A stretch of DNA of 64,000 nucleotides from Candidatus Ruthenibacterium merdavium (GCA_019119935.1 DWWA01000007.1:37534-101533); one strand, 5' to 3'; numbered from the stretch's first letter, positions 32,999 through 41,834 are shown. Numbers and translations: made by a program. Notes: generated from the letters alone by a model not told the origin.

Positions 32999-34345
32999 GT
33001 GGCTTTTGAATCGTTAAGTGAAAAACTTTCCGCCGTTTTTAAAAAGCTGCGCGGTAAGGGCAAGCTGTCCGAGCAGGACATTAAAACGGCAATGCGCGAA
33101 GTGCGTATGGCGCTGCTTGAGGCCGACGTTAACTACAAAGTGGCGAAAGACTTTATCGCAGGCGTAACCGAGCGCGCGCTGGGCCAAGAGGTTATGGAAA
33201 GCTTAACCCCTGCCCAGCAGGTGATTAAAATTGTCAACGACGAGTTGACCGAGCTGATGGGCGGCGAAGAGGCCGCGCGCATCCGCATTAAATCAAAGCC
33301 GCCGACGGTCATTATGATGTGCGGCTTGCAGGGTGCCGGTAAAACGACGCATTGCGCGAAGCTCGGCAAACGCTTTTTAAAAGAAGGCCATCGTCCGCTG
33401 CTTGTTGCGTGTGACATTTACCGCCCGGCGGCTGTTGATCAGCTGTGTGTCGTCGGAAAGCAGGCGGGTGTGCCTGTTTTTCGCTTAGACGGTGAAAAGC
33501 CTGAAGAGATTGCACGCCAAGCCTACCGCCATGCGCGCGACCACGGAAACGATATCATCATTTTGGATACCGCCGGCCGCCTGCATGTAGATGAAGAGCT
33601 GATGCAGGAGCTGGCGCGCATCAAGCAGACCGTAGAAGTGGACGAAACCCTGCTTGTCATTGACGCGATGGCCGGTCAGGATGCCGTTAACGTTGCGAAG
33701 GCGTTCAGCGAAAATACCGGCTTAGACGGTGTGATTTTAACAAAGCTGGACGGCGACACCCGAGGCGGCAGCGCGCTGAGCGTGCGCTCCGTGACAGGAA
33801 AGCCCATTAAGTTTGCCGGTGTCGGTGAAAAGCTGGACGATTTGGAAGTTTTCCACCCGGCGCGTATGGCAAGCCGTATTTTGGGTATGGGCGACGTGCT
33901 GACGCTGATTGAAAAGGCGCAGGATGCTGCCGATGAGAAAAAGGCCGAGGAAACGGCAAAGCGTCTTTTGGAAAACAAATTCGACATGAACGACATGCTC
34001 GATCAGCTGAACCAGCTGAAAAAGATGGGCGGCGTGGGCGCGCTGATTTCCATGATTCCCGGAGCGGCCGGAAAAGTAGATGCCGATAAGATCAATGAGT
34101 CCAAACAGCTGGTACACATTGAGGCCATCATCCAAAGTATGACGCCTGCCGAGCGTGCGAAGCCTTCCATCATTGACCCCAAGCGCAAGCGCCGCATTGC
34201 TGCGGGCAGCGGCACGAAGGTGGAAGATGTGAACCGTCTGCTCAAACAGTTTGAGCAGATGAGCAAAATGATGAAGCAGATTAAGAAAAACCCGAAGTTC
34301 CTGCGCGGCCTTGGGAAAATGCCCGGTATGCCGGATTTATTTTAA
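32999..34345 (+). CDS. ffh: Signal recognition particle protein Ffh (SRP54)
   Basis: GTG start with GGGAGGG upstream; 448 residues. The N domain (1-90) is followed by the G domain with GLQGAGKTTHCAKLG, DIYRPAAVDQL, ILDTAGRLHVDEEL and TKLDGDTRGGSALSV, and then the M domain (about 300-448) with the RNA-binding helix IIDPKRKRRIAAGSGTKVEDVNRLLKQFEQM by position 392-422 and a methionine-rich tail (MMKQIKK, MPGMPDLF). It binds 4.5S-type RNA and targets nascent membrane proteins to FtsY. FtsY and the SRP RNA are not in this window. Confidence 0.97.
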   Translation: MAFESLSEKLSAVFKKLRGKGKLSEQDIKTAMREVRMALLEADVNYKVAKDFIAGVTERALGQEVMESLTPAQQVIKIVNDELTELMGGEEAARIRIKSKPPTVIMMCGLQGAGKTTHCAKLGKRFLKEGHRPLLVACDIYRPAAVDQLCVVGKQAGVPVFRLDGEKPEEIARQAYRHARDHGNDIIILDTAGRLHVDEELMQELARIKQTVEVDETLLVIDAMAGQDAVNVAKAFSENTGLDGVILTKLDGDTRGGSALSVRSVTGKPIKFAGVGEKLDDLEVFHPARMASRILGMGDVLTLIEKAQDAADEKKAEETAKRLLENKFDMNDMLDQLNQLKKMGGVGALISMIPGAAGKVDADKINESKQLVHIEAIIQSMTPAERAKPSIIDPKRKRRIAAGSGTKVEDVNRLLKQFEQMSKMMKQIKKNPKFLRGLGKMPGMPDLF

Positions 34346-34411
34346 GGTAGTCGCGGCGCAACGCCGACACTATATATCCAAAATTTTTATTATCTTATGG
34401 AGGTGCCAGCA

Positions 34412-34654
34412 ATGGCTGTTAAAATCAGACTGCGCCGCATGGGCGCGAAAAAAGCCCCTTTCTATCGTGTTGTTGTAGCGGATTCCCGCTCTCCCCGTGA
34501 CGGTCGTTTCATCGAGGAGATCGGTTACTACGATCCCACTAAAGAGCCTTCCGTCATCAAAATTGACGCTGACAAGGCAAAGGCTTGGATTGCCAACGGT
34601 GCACAGCCCACAGACACTGTGCGCGTTTTGCTGAAGAAGAGCGAAATTCTGTAA
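34412..34654 (+). CDS. rpsP: 30S ribosomal protein S16
   Basis: ATG at 34412 has GGAGGTG upstream; 80 residues, the usual length. It starts [20 protein letters not shown], followed by [20 protein letters not shown], the family signature. It lies between ffh and khpA as in other Firmicutes, 66 bases after the ffh stop. Confidence 0.97.
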   Translation: MAVKIRLRRMGAKKAPFYRVVVADSRSPRDGRFIEEIGYYDPTKEPSVIKIDADKAKAWIANGAQPTDTVRVLLKKSEIL

Positions 34655-34672
34655 GGTCGGGAGGGGCTGTTT

Positions 34673-34906
34673 ATGCAGGAGCTTTTATTGACTGTTGCAC
34701 GCGGCCTTGTGGATGATAAAGATGCCGTTCGCGTTACGGTGGATCAGCCGAACGAAGAGGGCGTTGTGGTATATCATCTGTATGTTGCCGAGGACGATAT
34801 GGGCCGTGTCATTGGAAAGCAGGGGCGTATCGCTAAGGCCATTCGCGTTGTCATGCGCGCTGCGGCGGTGCGTGAAAACGAGAAAGTGGTCGTGGAGATC
34901 GGCTGA
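34673..34906 (+). CDS. khpA: KH-domain RNA-binding protein KhpA
   Basis: The 77-residue protein is a single KH domain with the GxxG loop in RVIGKQGRIAKAIRVVMRAA. KhpA pairs with KhpB (EloR/Jag) in Gram-positive bacteria to bind RNA and affects cell length and division. It is 18 bases after rpsP. In most Firmicutes rimM, trmD and rplS follow; here a terminator comes 85 bases later and these genes are absent. Confidence 0.93.
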   Translation: MQELLLTVARGLVDDKDAVRVTVDQPNEEGVVVYHLYVAEDDMGRVIGKQGRIAKAIRVVMRAAAVRENEKVVVEIG

Positions 34907-34990
34907 GTTTTGCATTTGCAAAAGCGGCGGTATCGACGCGGGAGCATCCTGCCAAGACCCAACGGACATAAGAAACCGTTTGCAAAAGGA

Positions 34991-35040
34991 AAAAAGGAAC
35001 ACGATGTGTGATTTTAAACACGCCGTGTTCCTTTTTGTTT
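34991..35040 (+). terminator. Terminator of the ylxM-ffh-rpsP-khpA operon
   Basis: AAAAAGGAACACG (34991-35003) pairs with CGTGTTCCTTTTT (35024-35036); the loop can also pair GTGT/ACAC. T-rich tail. Confidence 0.88.
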
Positions 35041-35053
35041 TTTGAGCCGGTTT

Positions 35054-35269
35054 TCAGTTTGGGTAGGGCGCAGGGCAGGACGTTCTGCCTAACAAATAGT
35101 CCACGCTGGTACCGTAATAATCAGCAAGCTTATCCAAAACGGCGGCAGGAATATTTAAACGTTCCAATTCATAGTCAGAGTAGGTTGTTTGGTGAATGTG
35201 CAGATATTCAGCAATCACGCGCTGTGATAAATCGCGGTCTTCCCGTAAATCTCGAATACGCAGTTTCAT
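35054..35269 (-). CDS. Small XRE-family regulator
   Basis: ATG at 35269 with AAGGGGTGA upstream; 71 residues that are little more than a Cro/C1 helix-turn-helix: LRIRDLREDRDLSQRVIAEYL (positions 2-22), HIHQTTYSDYELERLNIP, and the typical ending LADYYGTSVDYLLGRT. It is divergent from the gene at 35363 and separated from it by two copies of a 15-base palindrome, so it probably represses both genes. Confidence 0.88.
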   Translation of the reverse strand: MKLRIRDLREDRDLSQRVIAEYLHIHQTTYSDYELERLNIPAAVLDKLADYYGTSVDYLLGRTSCPAPYPN

Positions 35270-35297
35270 TAGAATCACCCCTTTTTCAGTATGCATT

Positions 35298-35337
35298 AAG
35301 GGAATAACCCTTATTGATTTTTAAGGGCTATTCCCTT
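35298..35337. promoter_or_regulatory. Twin palindromic operators between the XRE gene and the divergent unknown gene
   Basis: AAGGG-N5-CCCTT occurs at 35298-35312 and 35323-35337, with 25 bp between centres. Together they also make a long inverted repeat (17-base arms with one mismatch from 35296 and 35339 inward). The spacing and symmetry suit two bound repressor dimers. Confidence 0.75.
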
Positions 35338-35362
35338 AAAATGGAGGTAAGGAGGGAGTGTC

Positions 35363-35686
35363 TTGAAAAAGAAATGTCGGGTTTTGGATTATACGGGCCA
35401 ATGTCTTCCGGTGCTGGATGCTTCGGAATTACAAAATGAAAATGTCGAATGTTTATATTTGTTCGGAACATGGGAAAACCTGCGCCAGGCGTTGTCGGTT
35501 CTCAGTGAAAAGAACGCCAAAAGAGAACATCTGCGTGTGGTGGCGGTGATCTACGGGCAGCCATGCGGCGATCTCTCTTGTGTGGACCGATGGTTTTCCT
35601 TATCGAGCAAAACAATGCCGGCGGCTTCTGCTCGTGCTTTCATGCGCAATTTTGAGCGGCGCTTAAACAACGAACAGCAGCCCTGA
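35363..35686 (+). CDS. Hypothetical protein under XRE operator control
   Basis: TTG start at 35363 with AAGGAGGGA upstream; 107 residues. No signal peptide or membrane helix; alternating hydrophobic strands and helices, with LDASELQNENVECLYLFGTW, LRVVAVIYGQPCGDLS and a basic C-terminal helix (ARAFMRNFERRLNNEQQ). I do not recognise a family. It shares the twin-operator region with the small XRE gene, so the pair behaves like a regulator and its target. A toxin-antitoxin pair is possible, but nothing in the sequence shows it. Confidence 0.6.
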   Translation: MKKKCRVLDYTGQCLPVLDASELQNENVECLYLFGTWENLRQALSVLSEKNAKREHLRVVAVIYGQPCGDLSCVDRWFSLSSKTMPAASARAFMRNFERRLNNEQQP

Positions 35687-35692
35687 AAAAGC

Positions 35693-35738
35693 AAAACCCG
35701 CACAGTGCTTCCGGTTAAGAAGTGCTGTGCGGGTTTTT
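35693..35738. terminator. Bidirectional terminator between the unknown gene and lepA
   Basis: A long stem AAAACCCGCACAG/CTGTGCGGGTTTT with further pairing near the loop; T5 on the plus side and T4 on the minus side. Confidence 0.85.
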
Positions 35739-35743
35739 GAAAT

Positions 35744-37546
35744 TTATTCGTCTAATTTCAGAACGGCGGTAAACGCTTCGCTGGGAACGCTTACGGTTCC
35801 GAGCTGACGCATTTTGCGTTTGCCTTCTTTTTGTTTTTCCAGCAGCTTTTTCTTTCGCGTAATGTCGCCGCCGTAACATTTTGCCAAAACATCTTTGCGC
35901 ATGGCCTTAACAGTTTCGCGTGCGATAACCTTTCCGCCGATGGCCGCCTGAATCGGAATTTCAAACATTTGGCGGGGGATGTTTTCCTTCAGGCGCTCCG
36001 CCAAGCGGCGGCCCTTTGCATAGGCTGTGTCGGCATGAACAATCATGGAAAGTGCGTCCACCATGTCGCCGTTCAGCAGAATATCCAGTTTCACCAGCTT
36101 CGACTCCACAAAGCCTTTCATTTCATAGTCATAGCTGGCATAACCGCGGCTGCGGGATTTAATTGCATCGAAAAAGTCATACACAATTTCGCCGAGCGGA
36201 AGTTCATAGTGCAAATCGACACGGGTTTCGTCGAGATACTTCATGTCGCGCATCACGCCGCGGCGGCTCTGGCACAAATCCATCAAGCTGCCAACGTACT
36301 CGGACGGGGTGTAGATGTGCGCATCGACAAACGGCTCTTCCGCCTTCGCGATTTTCGCGGGGTCGGGGTAGTTCGTCGGGTTTTCAATCATCTGAACCGT
36401 GCCGTCCGTCAGCGTGATGCGGTATTCTACACTGGGGGCGGTGGTGATGATGTCCAAATCAAACTCACGTTCTAAGCGCTCGCTGATAATTTCGAGATGC
36501 AGCAGCCCCAAAAAGCCGCAGCGGAAGCCAAAGCCGAGCGCAACGGAGGTTTCGGGGTCGTAGCTCAAAGAAGCGTCGTTCAGCTGAAGCTTTTCCAGAG
36601 CGTCTTTTAAGTCTTGATATTTCGCACCGTCTGCGGGATAAATGCCGCAGAACACCATTGGCGTTACTTTTCGATAGCCGGGCAGCGCCTCCTCGCACGG
36701 GCGGCTTTTCAAGGTGACGGTGTCGCCGACGCGGGTCTGCTCCAATGTTTTGATAGAGGCGGTGAAGTAGCCAACGTCGCCCGCTTTCAGCTCGCCGCAC
36801 GGGGCAAGCGCGGTGGCGCCCATGTGTCCCACTTCTACCAGCTGGAACTCTGCGCCGGTCGCCATCATTTTTACGGTGTCACCCACCTTCATGCTGCCGT
36901 CAAACACGCGCAGATAAACGATAACACCTTTGTAGCTGTCATACACTGCGTCAAAGACCAGCGCTTTCAGCGGTGCGCTTTCGTCTCCTTTGGGAGCGGG
37001 AATATCACTGACAACGCGCTCCAGCACGTCCTCAATGCCGATGCCCATTTTCGCCGAAACGCGCGGTGCATCCAAACAGGGCAGACCGATGACGTCCTCC
37101 ACTTCTTGGGCAACGCGCTCAGGCTCGGCGCTCGGCAGGTCAATCTTATTTAAAATAGGGACAAGCTCTAAATCGTGCTCCAGCGCCATGTAGGTGTTGG
37201 CGAGTGTCTGCGCCTCCACGCCTTGGCTGGCGTCTACCACCAAAATGGCTCCTTCGCATGCGGCCAAGCTGCGCGACACTTCATAGCCGAAGTCCACATG
37301 GCCCGGCGTATCAATGAGGTTAAACTCATACTGTTCCCCGTTTTTGGCGGTGTACTGCATGGTGACGGCACGCGCTTTAATCGTAATGCCGCGCTCGCGC
37401 TCCAGCTCCATATCATCTAAAAGCTGCGCCTCCATTTGACGGGCGTCCACGGCTTTGGTGCTTTCCAAAATGCGGTCGGCAAGTGTCGATTTACCGTGAT
37501 CGATATGTGCGATGATACAAAAGTTACGAATATGCTTTGCGTCCAA
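35744..37546 (-). CDS. lepA: Elongation factor 4 (LepA)
   Basis: TTG at 37546 is chosen over the upstream frame start because AGGAGG lies 8 bases before it and homologues begin near [15 protein letters not shown]; 600 residues, the normal LepA size. The GTPase motifs are [31 protein letters not shown] and LNKIDLPSA. LepA-specific C-terminal elements are present: [20 protein letters not shown] (positions about 485-504), [27 protein letters not shown] (about 545-571) and [14 protein letters not shown]. It is a ribosomal GTPase implicated in ribosome assembly and back-translocation. The gene is single and convergent with 35363. Confidence 0.97.
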   Translation of the reverse strand: MDAKHIRNFCIIAHIDHGKSTLADRILESTKAVDARQMEAQLLDDMELERERGITIKARAVTMQYTAKNGEQYEFNLIDTPGHVDFGYEVSRSLAACEGAILVVDASQGVEAQTLANTYMALEHDLELVPILNKIDLPSAEPERVAQEVEDVIGLPCLDAPRVSAKMGIGIEDVLERVVSDIPAPKGDESAPLKALVFDAVYDSYKGVIVYLRVFDGSMKVGDTVKMMATGAEFQLVEVGHMGATALAPCGELKAGDVGYFTASIKTLEQTRVGDTVTLKSRPCEEALPGYRKVTPMVFCGIYPADGAKYQDLKDALEKLQLNDASLSYDPETSVALGFGFRCGFLGLLHLEIISERLEREFDLDIITTAPSVEYRITLTDGTVQMIENPTNYPDPAKIAKAEEPFVDAHIYTPSEYVGSLMDLCQSRRGVMRDMKYLDETRVDLHYELPLGEIVYDFFDAIKSRSRGYASYDYEMKGFVESKLVKLDILLNGDMVDALSMIVHADTAYAKGRRLAERLKENIPRQMFEIPIQAAIGGKVIARETVKAMRKDVLAKCYGGDITRKKKLLEKQKEGKRKMRQLGTVSVPSEAFTAVLKLDE

Positions 37547-37704
37547 AAAGGCTTCCTCCTGTAATTGGAATAAGAAAAAATGCAGCGCGTGCATTTTTTA
37601 CCTGAAAATTGCGGTTTTCCACGTTGTAAAACGTGTGAAGAAACGCTGATTACTTCTTATTATACCATAGTTGAAACGCCTGTGCCAGAAGCAAACAAAA
37701 AAAC

Positions 37705-37757
37705 TTGACATAACAATTTGTGTTATGTTATACTTTCATCATAACAGAAGTTGTTAT
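37705..37757 (+). promoter_or_regulatory. Promoter and twin operators of the ArsR-type regulator/MFS operon
   Basis: TTGACA (37705-37710), 18-base spacer, TATACT (37729-37734). The palindrome ATAACA-N5-TGTTAT is found in the spacer (37710-37726) and again after the start point (37741-37757), with centres 31 bp apart, about three helical turns. The downstream gene encodes a winged-helix regulator, so self-repression is likely. Confidence 0.85.
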
Positions 37758-37776
37758 GATGAAACGAGGCGGTCAG

Positions 37777-38382
37777 ATGAAAGTCAAAAAACAGGGGAAT
37801 CGGGTTTGGGTGGAGCTTGAAACGGAAAAAGAAATGCGCATTTACATGCACCCGCTGCGGCAAAGAATTTTGGATTTGCTGGCAAGAAATCCGAACGGAA
37901 TGAGCGCCAAAAAGGTAGCGGACGCTTTACAGATTGCGCCGTCGAGTGCAGGGCATCATTTGCGTGCTCTTCAGGATATTTGCTTGGTGGAAGAAATCCG
38001 AACCGAGAAGATTCACGGCTTTGAAGCAAAAATCTACGGTGACACGCATGCGTCAGTGCACATTACGCCCAAAGGAATGGAGTTGGCGCCGGGTGAGCGC
38101 ACCGCTTTTTTGAACCGGGAGCTGTCGGAACGGTCACAGCGTTTTATGAAGGCAGTAGAGAAAAGCCTGAGCGAACCCGGCGCTTTGGAACAAAGAGGGG
38201 AAAAGAGCCCGCATTTAAGCGGGGGAATTTGCTATTGCAGCAAAGAGGAAATGGAAGAGCTGACGCAAATGGTGGTGCAGTTTTTTGAAACGCACACACA
38301 GCCGAAAGAAGACCGGCGCATGTATGAGTACTGCTTTTTTCATTTTCCCGTGGAAAAGGAGTCTGGAAAAGGCGAGGAATAG
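37777..38382 (+). CDS. ArsR-type winged-helix transcriptional regulator
   Basis: ATG at 37777 has GAGGCGG upstream; earlier in-frame ATGs at 37756 and 37759 overlap the second operator. The 201-residue protein has a winged helix at about 25-95: MHPLRQRILDLLARNP, MSAKKVADALQIAPSSAGHHLRALQDICLVE (helix-turn-helix, positions 40-70). The C-terminal half is helical with GGICYCSKEEMEELTQMVVQFFE and may bind a ligand; a Cys-Tyr-Cys is notable. It is followed 14 bases after its stop by an MFS transporter, the classic regulator-exporter pair, so the inducer is probably the exported compound. Confidence 0.85.
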   Translation: MKVKKQGNRVWVELETEKEMRIYMHPLRQRILDLLARNPNGMSAKKVADALQIAPSSAGHHLRALQDICLVEEIRTEKIHGFEAKIYGDTHASVHITPKGMELAPGERTAFLNRELSERSQRFMKAVEKSLSEPGALEQRGEKSPHLSGGICYCSKEEMEELTQMVVQFFETHTQPKEDRRMYEYCFFHFPVEKESGKGEE

Positions 38383-38396
38383 GGGGGATGTGCTGT

Positions 38397-39659
38397 ATGA
38401 ACAGCCGATATGGTTACCGGAGTGTGTTTTTTCTGCGCGGGGTAGGAAATGAAGTGGTTTTGTGTGTCAGCACGCTGATGCTGACAGCGCGCGGATTGTC
38501 ACTGTCGGAAATTGCATGGATGCTGACGCTCGGCTTTGCAGCAACAACGCTTTTGGAAGTGCCCAGCGGCGTTATCGGGGATTTGTGGGGAAGAAAACGC
38601 CTTTGGATTCTTTCGGTTTTGTGCAGTCTTGGCTGGCTGATTGCCTGCTTGTCGGGCGTTCGGGTGCTCATTGTGTTTGGTGCTGTTTTAAACGGTGTGG
38701 GTGTGGCGCTTGGCTCGGGGACAATTGATGCGCTTTATGTGGAACAGTGGATGGAGCATTACGGCAAAGAGCGCTTGGCCCGCGCAGGAATGTGGAGTAC
38801 GTTATTTACTTATTTGGGCTTTGCCGCCGGGGCGGTCATCAGCGGTGCCTTGCCCCGCGTTTGGGGCTCTGCTGTTGACTATACGCTTCACTTGACGGTG
38901 TCCGCTGTAATTTTTGCGGTAATGCTCTGCATAGGCTGTAAAATGATTCCCGACACGGTCCGAAAAAACAGGCCGGTAAAGCGTTCATTCGGGAAATCTT
39001 GTTTGCAGGTTGTGCTGCAGCTGAGAAAAACAGCAAGGCTGGCAAAAAGACGCCGATTGCTGGGGCTTGTGCTCGGCGCTGCGGTGATCATGGGCTTTTC
39101 TACGGTGGGAGTTGAGCTTTACTGGCAGCCGCGCTTAGAGGCGCTTGCTTCTCCCGAACAGCTTTCCTGGGCGCTGGCGGTCTGCTCGTTTTTCAGCATG
39201 GCGATGCTGGCGCTGTCGAGCGTTGGTGCCGCGGCCGTTTTAGAGCGTGTCCACAGTACGGAAAAGAAAGTGCTGGTATACGCCGCTTACCGTTTTGCGA
39301 TGATTGGCATTATGGCATGGATGGCTTTTGCGATGCAGGCATTTTGGTTTGGCGTGCTGTATATTCTCTATTACATCTTTATGGGAGGGCAGGACGCGGT
39401 TGACGCGGTTTTACTGCATGAATCTGTGCCGAACCGTCAGCGCGGTACAACGCTGAGCGTTCAAAGCTTGGCTCTGCGCTTCGGCGGCATGGTTTCGCAA
39501 AGCCTTTGCGGACTGCTCCTTTTAAAAGTGGATATGATGCACGTTTGGCTGTTTTTGGCGGCCGCCCATGCCATCGGATTCGGTGTGTGCCTGCTTGCAT
39601 TTCGGGCAAAGAAAGGTGACAGAACAGGTGTTTCACAAAATATGCGCAGCACAAGCTGA
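38397..39659 (+). CDS. MFS transporter, probable effluxer
   Basis: ATG at 38397 is preferred over ATG at 38388, which touches the GGGGGG ribosome site; 420 residues, twelve membrane helices. After helix 2 comes the MFS loop motif GVIGDLWGRKRLW, with LEVPSG before it. A central basic cytoplasmic loop (RKTARLAKRRR) joins the halves, and the second half has HESVPNRQRGTTLSVQSLALRFGG. It is co-transcribed with the ArsR-type regulator. Drug or metabolite export is likely, but the substrate cannot be read from the sequence. Confidence 0.87.
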   Translation: MNSRYGYRSVFFLRGVGNEVVLCVSTLMLTARGLSLSEIAWMLTLGFAATTLLEVPSGVIGDLWGRKRLWILSVLCSLGWLIACLSGVRVLIVFGAVLNGVGVALGSGTIDALYVEQWMEHYGKERLARAGMWSTLFTYLGFAAGAVISGALPRVWGSAVDYTLHLTVSAVIFAVMLCIGCKMIPDTVRKNRPVKRSFGKSCLQVVLQLRKTARLAKRRRLLGLVLGAAVIMGFSTVGVELYWQPRLEALASPEQLSWALAVCSFFSMAMLALSSVGAAAVLERVHSTEKKVLVYAAYRFAMIGIMAWMAFAMQAFWFGVLYILYYIFMGGQDAVDAVLLHESVPNRQRGTTLSVQSLALRFGGMVSQSLCGLLLLKVDMMHVWLFLAAAHAIGFGVCLLAFRAKKGDRTGVSQNMRSTS

Positions 39660-39737
39660 AGTGCGGACAATTGAGAAACAATGTTTGTGCGCAGATTTTA
39701 TGAAATTGTGAAAAAGTGGGAACGAAGCGGCGAAAAC

Positions 39738-39767
39738 TTGACTTCTCTACGGATATTTTGATAAAAT
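39738..39767 (+). promoter_or_regulatory. Promoter of the YabE-like gene
   Basis: TTGACT (39738-39743), 18-base spacer, TAAAAT (39762-39767). Start codon at 39850, with AAAGGCGAG upstream. Confidence 0.65.
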
Positions 39768-39849
39768 AGCCTTACGAGTGTTTTTTGAAATGAAGCAGAA
39801 GCCAAAAAACCATGTGTGTTTTTTTAACGACAACGGAAAGGCGAGTGGA

Positions 39850-40908
39850 ATGACAAAACGCAAAGAACACCTTGTCCTCGCATTGCGCCGCATGATGCCG
39901 CGTTTGGCGGCGCTGGCGTGCTGTGCTGTCAGTGTGAGCGCGGCATTTTTTGTGATGGATCAAAAATTTCGCATTGTCACAGTGACAGATACCGATTCCC
40001 CGCAGGTGCAGCATGTTTACGCGGGAACTTCCGACGAGGAGATTTTGCTTGAAGCAGCTGATTGCTCTCTTGGACAGCATGACGCAGCGGTGCTTGCCGC
40101 GCGCAGTGACGGCGATGTGGAGTTGAATATTCTGCGCGCTTTTAATGTATCGATTGAGGCAGACGGCGACGATGACGGCGTACAGGTGGCCTACGGAACC
40201 GTTGCGCAAGCGCTGGAAAAAGCCGGTGTGGTTCTTTCAGGCGATGACTATACAGAGCCGGCTTTGGATACTTTAGTACAGGAGGGTATGCAGGAGATTG
40301 TGGTGCACCGTGTGACCTACGAAGAGCGCACCCAAACCGAGCCGGTGCCTTTTGAAACGGAATATGTGGTAGAAGGCGACCCGGAAAGCTCACGTTATGA
40401 GCACGATATCCTGCGCAGTGAAGGTGTGGACGGCGAGCAAGTGGTAACGCTGCGTGACCGCTATGTGGACGGCGTTTATGAGCGAAGCGAAGTGGTTAAC
40501 ACTGAGGTGACCGTTCCGCCTGTGCCCCAGGTTTATGCAAAAGTGTACAACAATATTGTAAGCCCGCTGGAAGCGCCGGAAGGAATTACGGTGGACAGCA
40601 ATCATGTGCCCTCTGAATATTCCCAGGTGTACACGATGAAAGCCACGGGTTACTACTCTCCGCGCGGAAAGGGCGCGTCGGGGTTGGGACTTTATTATGG
40701 TACTTTTGCGGTTGACCCCACTTTGATTCCATACGGTACAAAGGTTTACATTGTTTCTACGGACGGAAAATTTGTCTACGGCTGGGCGATTGCCACCGAC
40801 ACGGGCGCTTTTATTCACAGCAATCGGATGCAGGTAGATTTGTTCTATGAAACGTATGAGGAGAGTGCGGCAAACGGCGCAAAAGAAGTATATGTCTATG
40901 TGCCGTAG
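39850..40908 (+). CDS. YabE-like cell-wall protein: DUF348, G5 and 3D domains
   Basis: A 352-residue exported protein. Residues 14-36 form a signal/anchor helix after a basic start (TKRKEHLVLALRR). DUF348-like repeats follow (FNVSIEADGDDDGVQVAYGTVAQALEKAG, positions about 98-126, and the EEILLEAADCSL part before it). A G5 domain lies around 160-240 (VTYEERTQTEPVPFETEYV and VNTEVTVPPVPQVY), and the C-terminal 3D domain around 265-352 holds three aspartates: in FAVDPTLIPYGTKVYI, ATDTGAF and RMQVDLFYET. B. subtilis YabE is a resuscitation-promoting-factor-like muralytic protein; the 3D domain is a lytic transglycosylase-type double-psi barrel. It is a monocistronic gene ending at a long perfect hairpin. 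Confidence 0.9.
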   Translation: MTKRKEHLVLALRRMMPRLAALACCAVSVSAAFFVMDQKFRIVTVTDTDSPQVQHVYAGTSDEEILLEAADCSLGQHDAAVLAARSDGDVELNILRAFNVSIEADGDDDGVQVAYGTVAQALEKAGVVLSGDDYTEPALDTLVQEGMQEIVVHRVTYEERTQTEPVPFETEYVVEGDPESSRYEHDILRSEGVDGEQVVTLRDRYVDGVYERSEVVNTEVTVPPVPQVYAKVYNNIVSPLEAPEGITVDSNHVPSEYSQVYTMKATGYYSPRGKGASGLGLYYGTFAVDPTLIPYGTKVYIVSTDGKFVYGWAIATDTGAFIHSNRMQVDLFYETYEESAANGAKEVYVYVP

Positions 40909-40923
40909 CACCGGAATTATCAT

Positions 40924-40980
40924 CACTGCAAACAGCAGGCCGAAAGAAGCAATGCTTCTTTCGGCCTGCTGTTTGCAGTG
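40924..40980. terminator. 27-bp perfect hairpin between convergent genes
   Basis: Two 27-base arms (40924-40950 and 40954-40980) are exact complements around the loop AAT. There is no T run on either side, so it is unlike the other terminators in the window. It may stop transcription from both sides or be an RNase III site. Confidence 0.7.
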
Positions 40981-41006
40981 AACGGGAAATGCAGCTGACA
41001 AAACGG

Positions 41007-41834
41007 TTAGGTGTACATCATATCTTCTAAAAGTGCCAGCGTTTCCGGCAAAATCTCTTTTCCGGTGTTGGCGGCGCGAAACGCAGCCGGGGTCATCCCC
41101 GTATGTTTTTTAAATACTTTGCAGAAATAATTTGCCCCGGAAAAACCGCACAGGTGAGAAACCATTTCCAAAGAATCGGTTCGATGCGCCAGCAATGCTT
41201 TGGCGGCTTCTAAGCGAATTTGGTTGAGATACTGCCCCGGCGGGACACCCATTGCTTCATGAAAGGTACGCACGAGATGGCTTTTGCTTACGCCCAAACG
41301 CTCGCTGAGGTCATCAATGCCGTAAAGAGAAGCGAAGTTTTGACGCATGACAAGCACAGCCTGCGTGACAAGCGGAGGCAAAGCGCTGGTTTCCGGCGTT
41401 TCGTCGGCACGGGCAACAGAGAGAAGGAGACGAAACGCACTTTCACACACGCGCGTAATGCCCGCGTCGCTTTGAATCGCCTGCGCCAGCGCGGCAAGAA
41501 GCTGAGCGGTCAGCGGGCAGGAACCGCCGTCCGAGCGCATCGGTTCTGTCAGATGCTGGGCGGCCTGCTTGGCGCAAAGCCCGCTCAATCCGGCACACAG
41601 CGCATGACAGTGTGAGGAAGGCGTAATAGTCATCGGGGAGGAAAAGAGAATCAGTTCTCCCGCGCAAAGCGGCGTGACACGCGCCTCTCCGTGCGCTTCA
41701 TATAAAACGGCACATCGGCCGCTGGAAATCAGTGCAACGCTGAAATCGGCCTGCGGCGTGGTGGTGACACCGTCGTCCTGGCTGATTTCCAAGAGGTAGG
41801 CAGCATCGCAGAGAGCTTGCTTTTCAAACAGCAA
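41007..41834 (-). CDS. AraC-family transcriptional regulator
   Basis: The open frame extends to 41921, but a TTGACT-17-TATAAT promoter for this gene lies inside that extension, so the real start must be downstream. TTG at 41834, 7 bases after AGGGTG, is the best choice and gives 275 residues. The N-terminal half is a cupin-like sensor (DFSVALISSGRCAVLYEAHGEARVTPLCAGELILF). The C-terminal 95 residues hold the two helix-turn-helices: LYGIDDLSERLGVSKSHLVRTFHEAMG and DSLEMVSHLCGFSGANYFCKVFKKHTGMTPAAFR (cited as the region from about 175 to 250). It is divergent from the MsmK-type ATPase gene 122 bases away and probably responds to a carbohydrate. Confidence 0.85.
   Translation of the reverse strand: MLFEKQALCDAAYLLEISQDDGVTTTPQADFSVALISSGRCAVLYEAHGEARVTPLCAGELILFSSPMTITPSSHCHALCAGLSGLCAKQAAQHLTEPMRSDGGSCPLTAQLLAALAQAIQSDAGITRVCESAFRLLLSVARADETPETSALPPLVTQAVLVMRQNFASLYGIDDLSERLGVSKSHLVRTFHEAMGVPPGQYLNQIRLEAAKALLAHRTDSLEMVSHLCGFSGANYFCKVFKKHTGMTPAAFRAANTGKEILPETLALLEDMMYT

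Noticed and set aside
34907..35053. rimM/trmD/rplS continuation of the rpsP operon
   Set aside because: Only a short spacer and a strong terminator are found.
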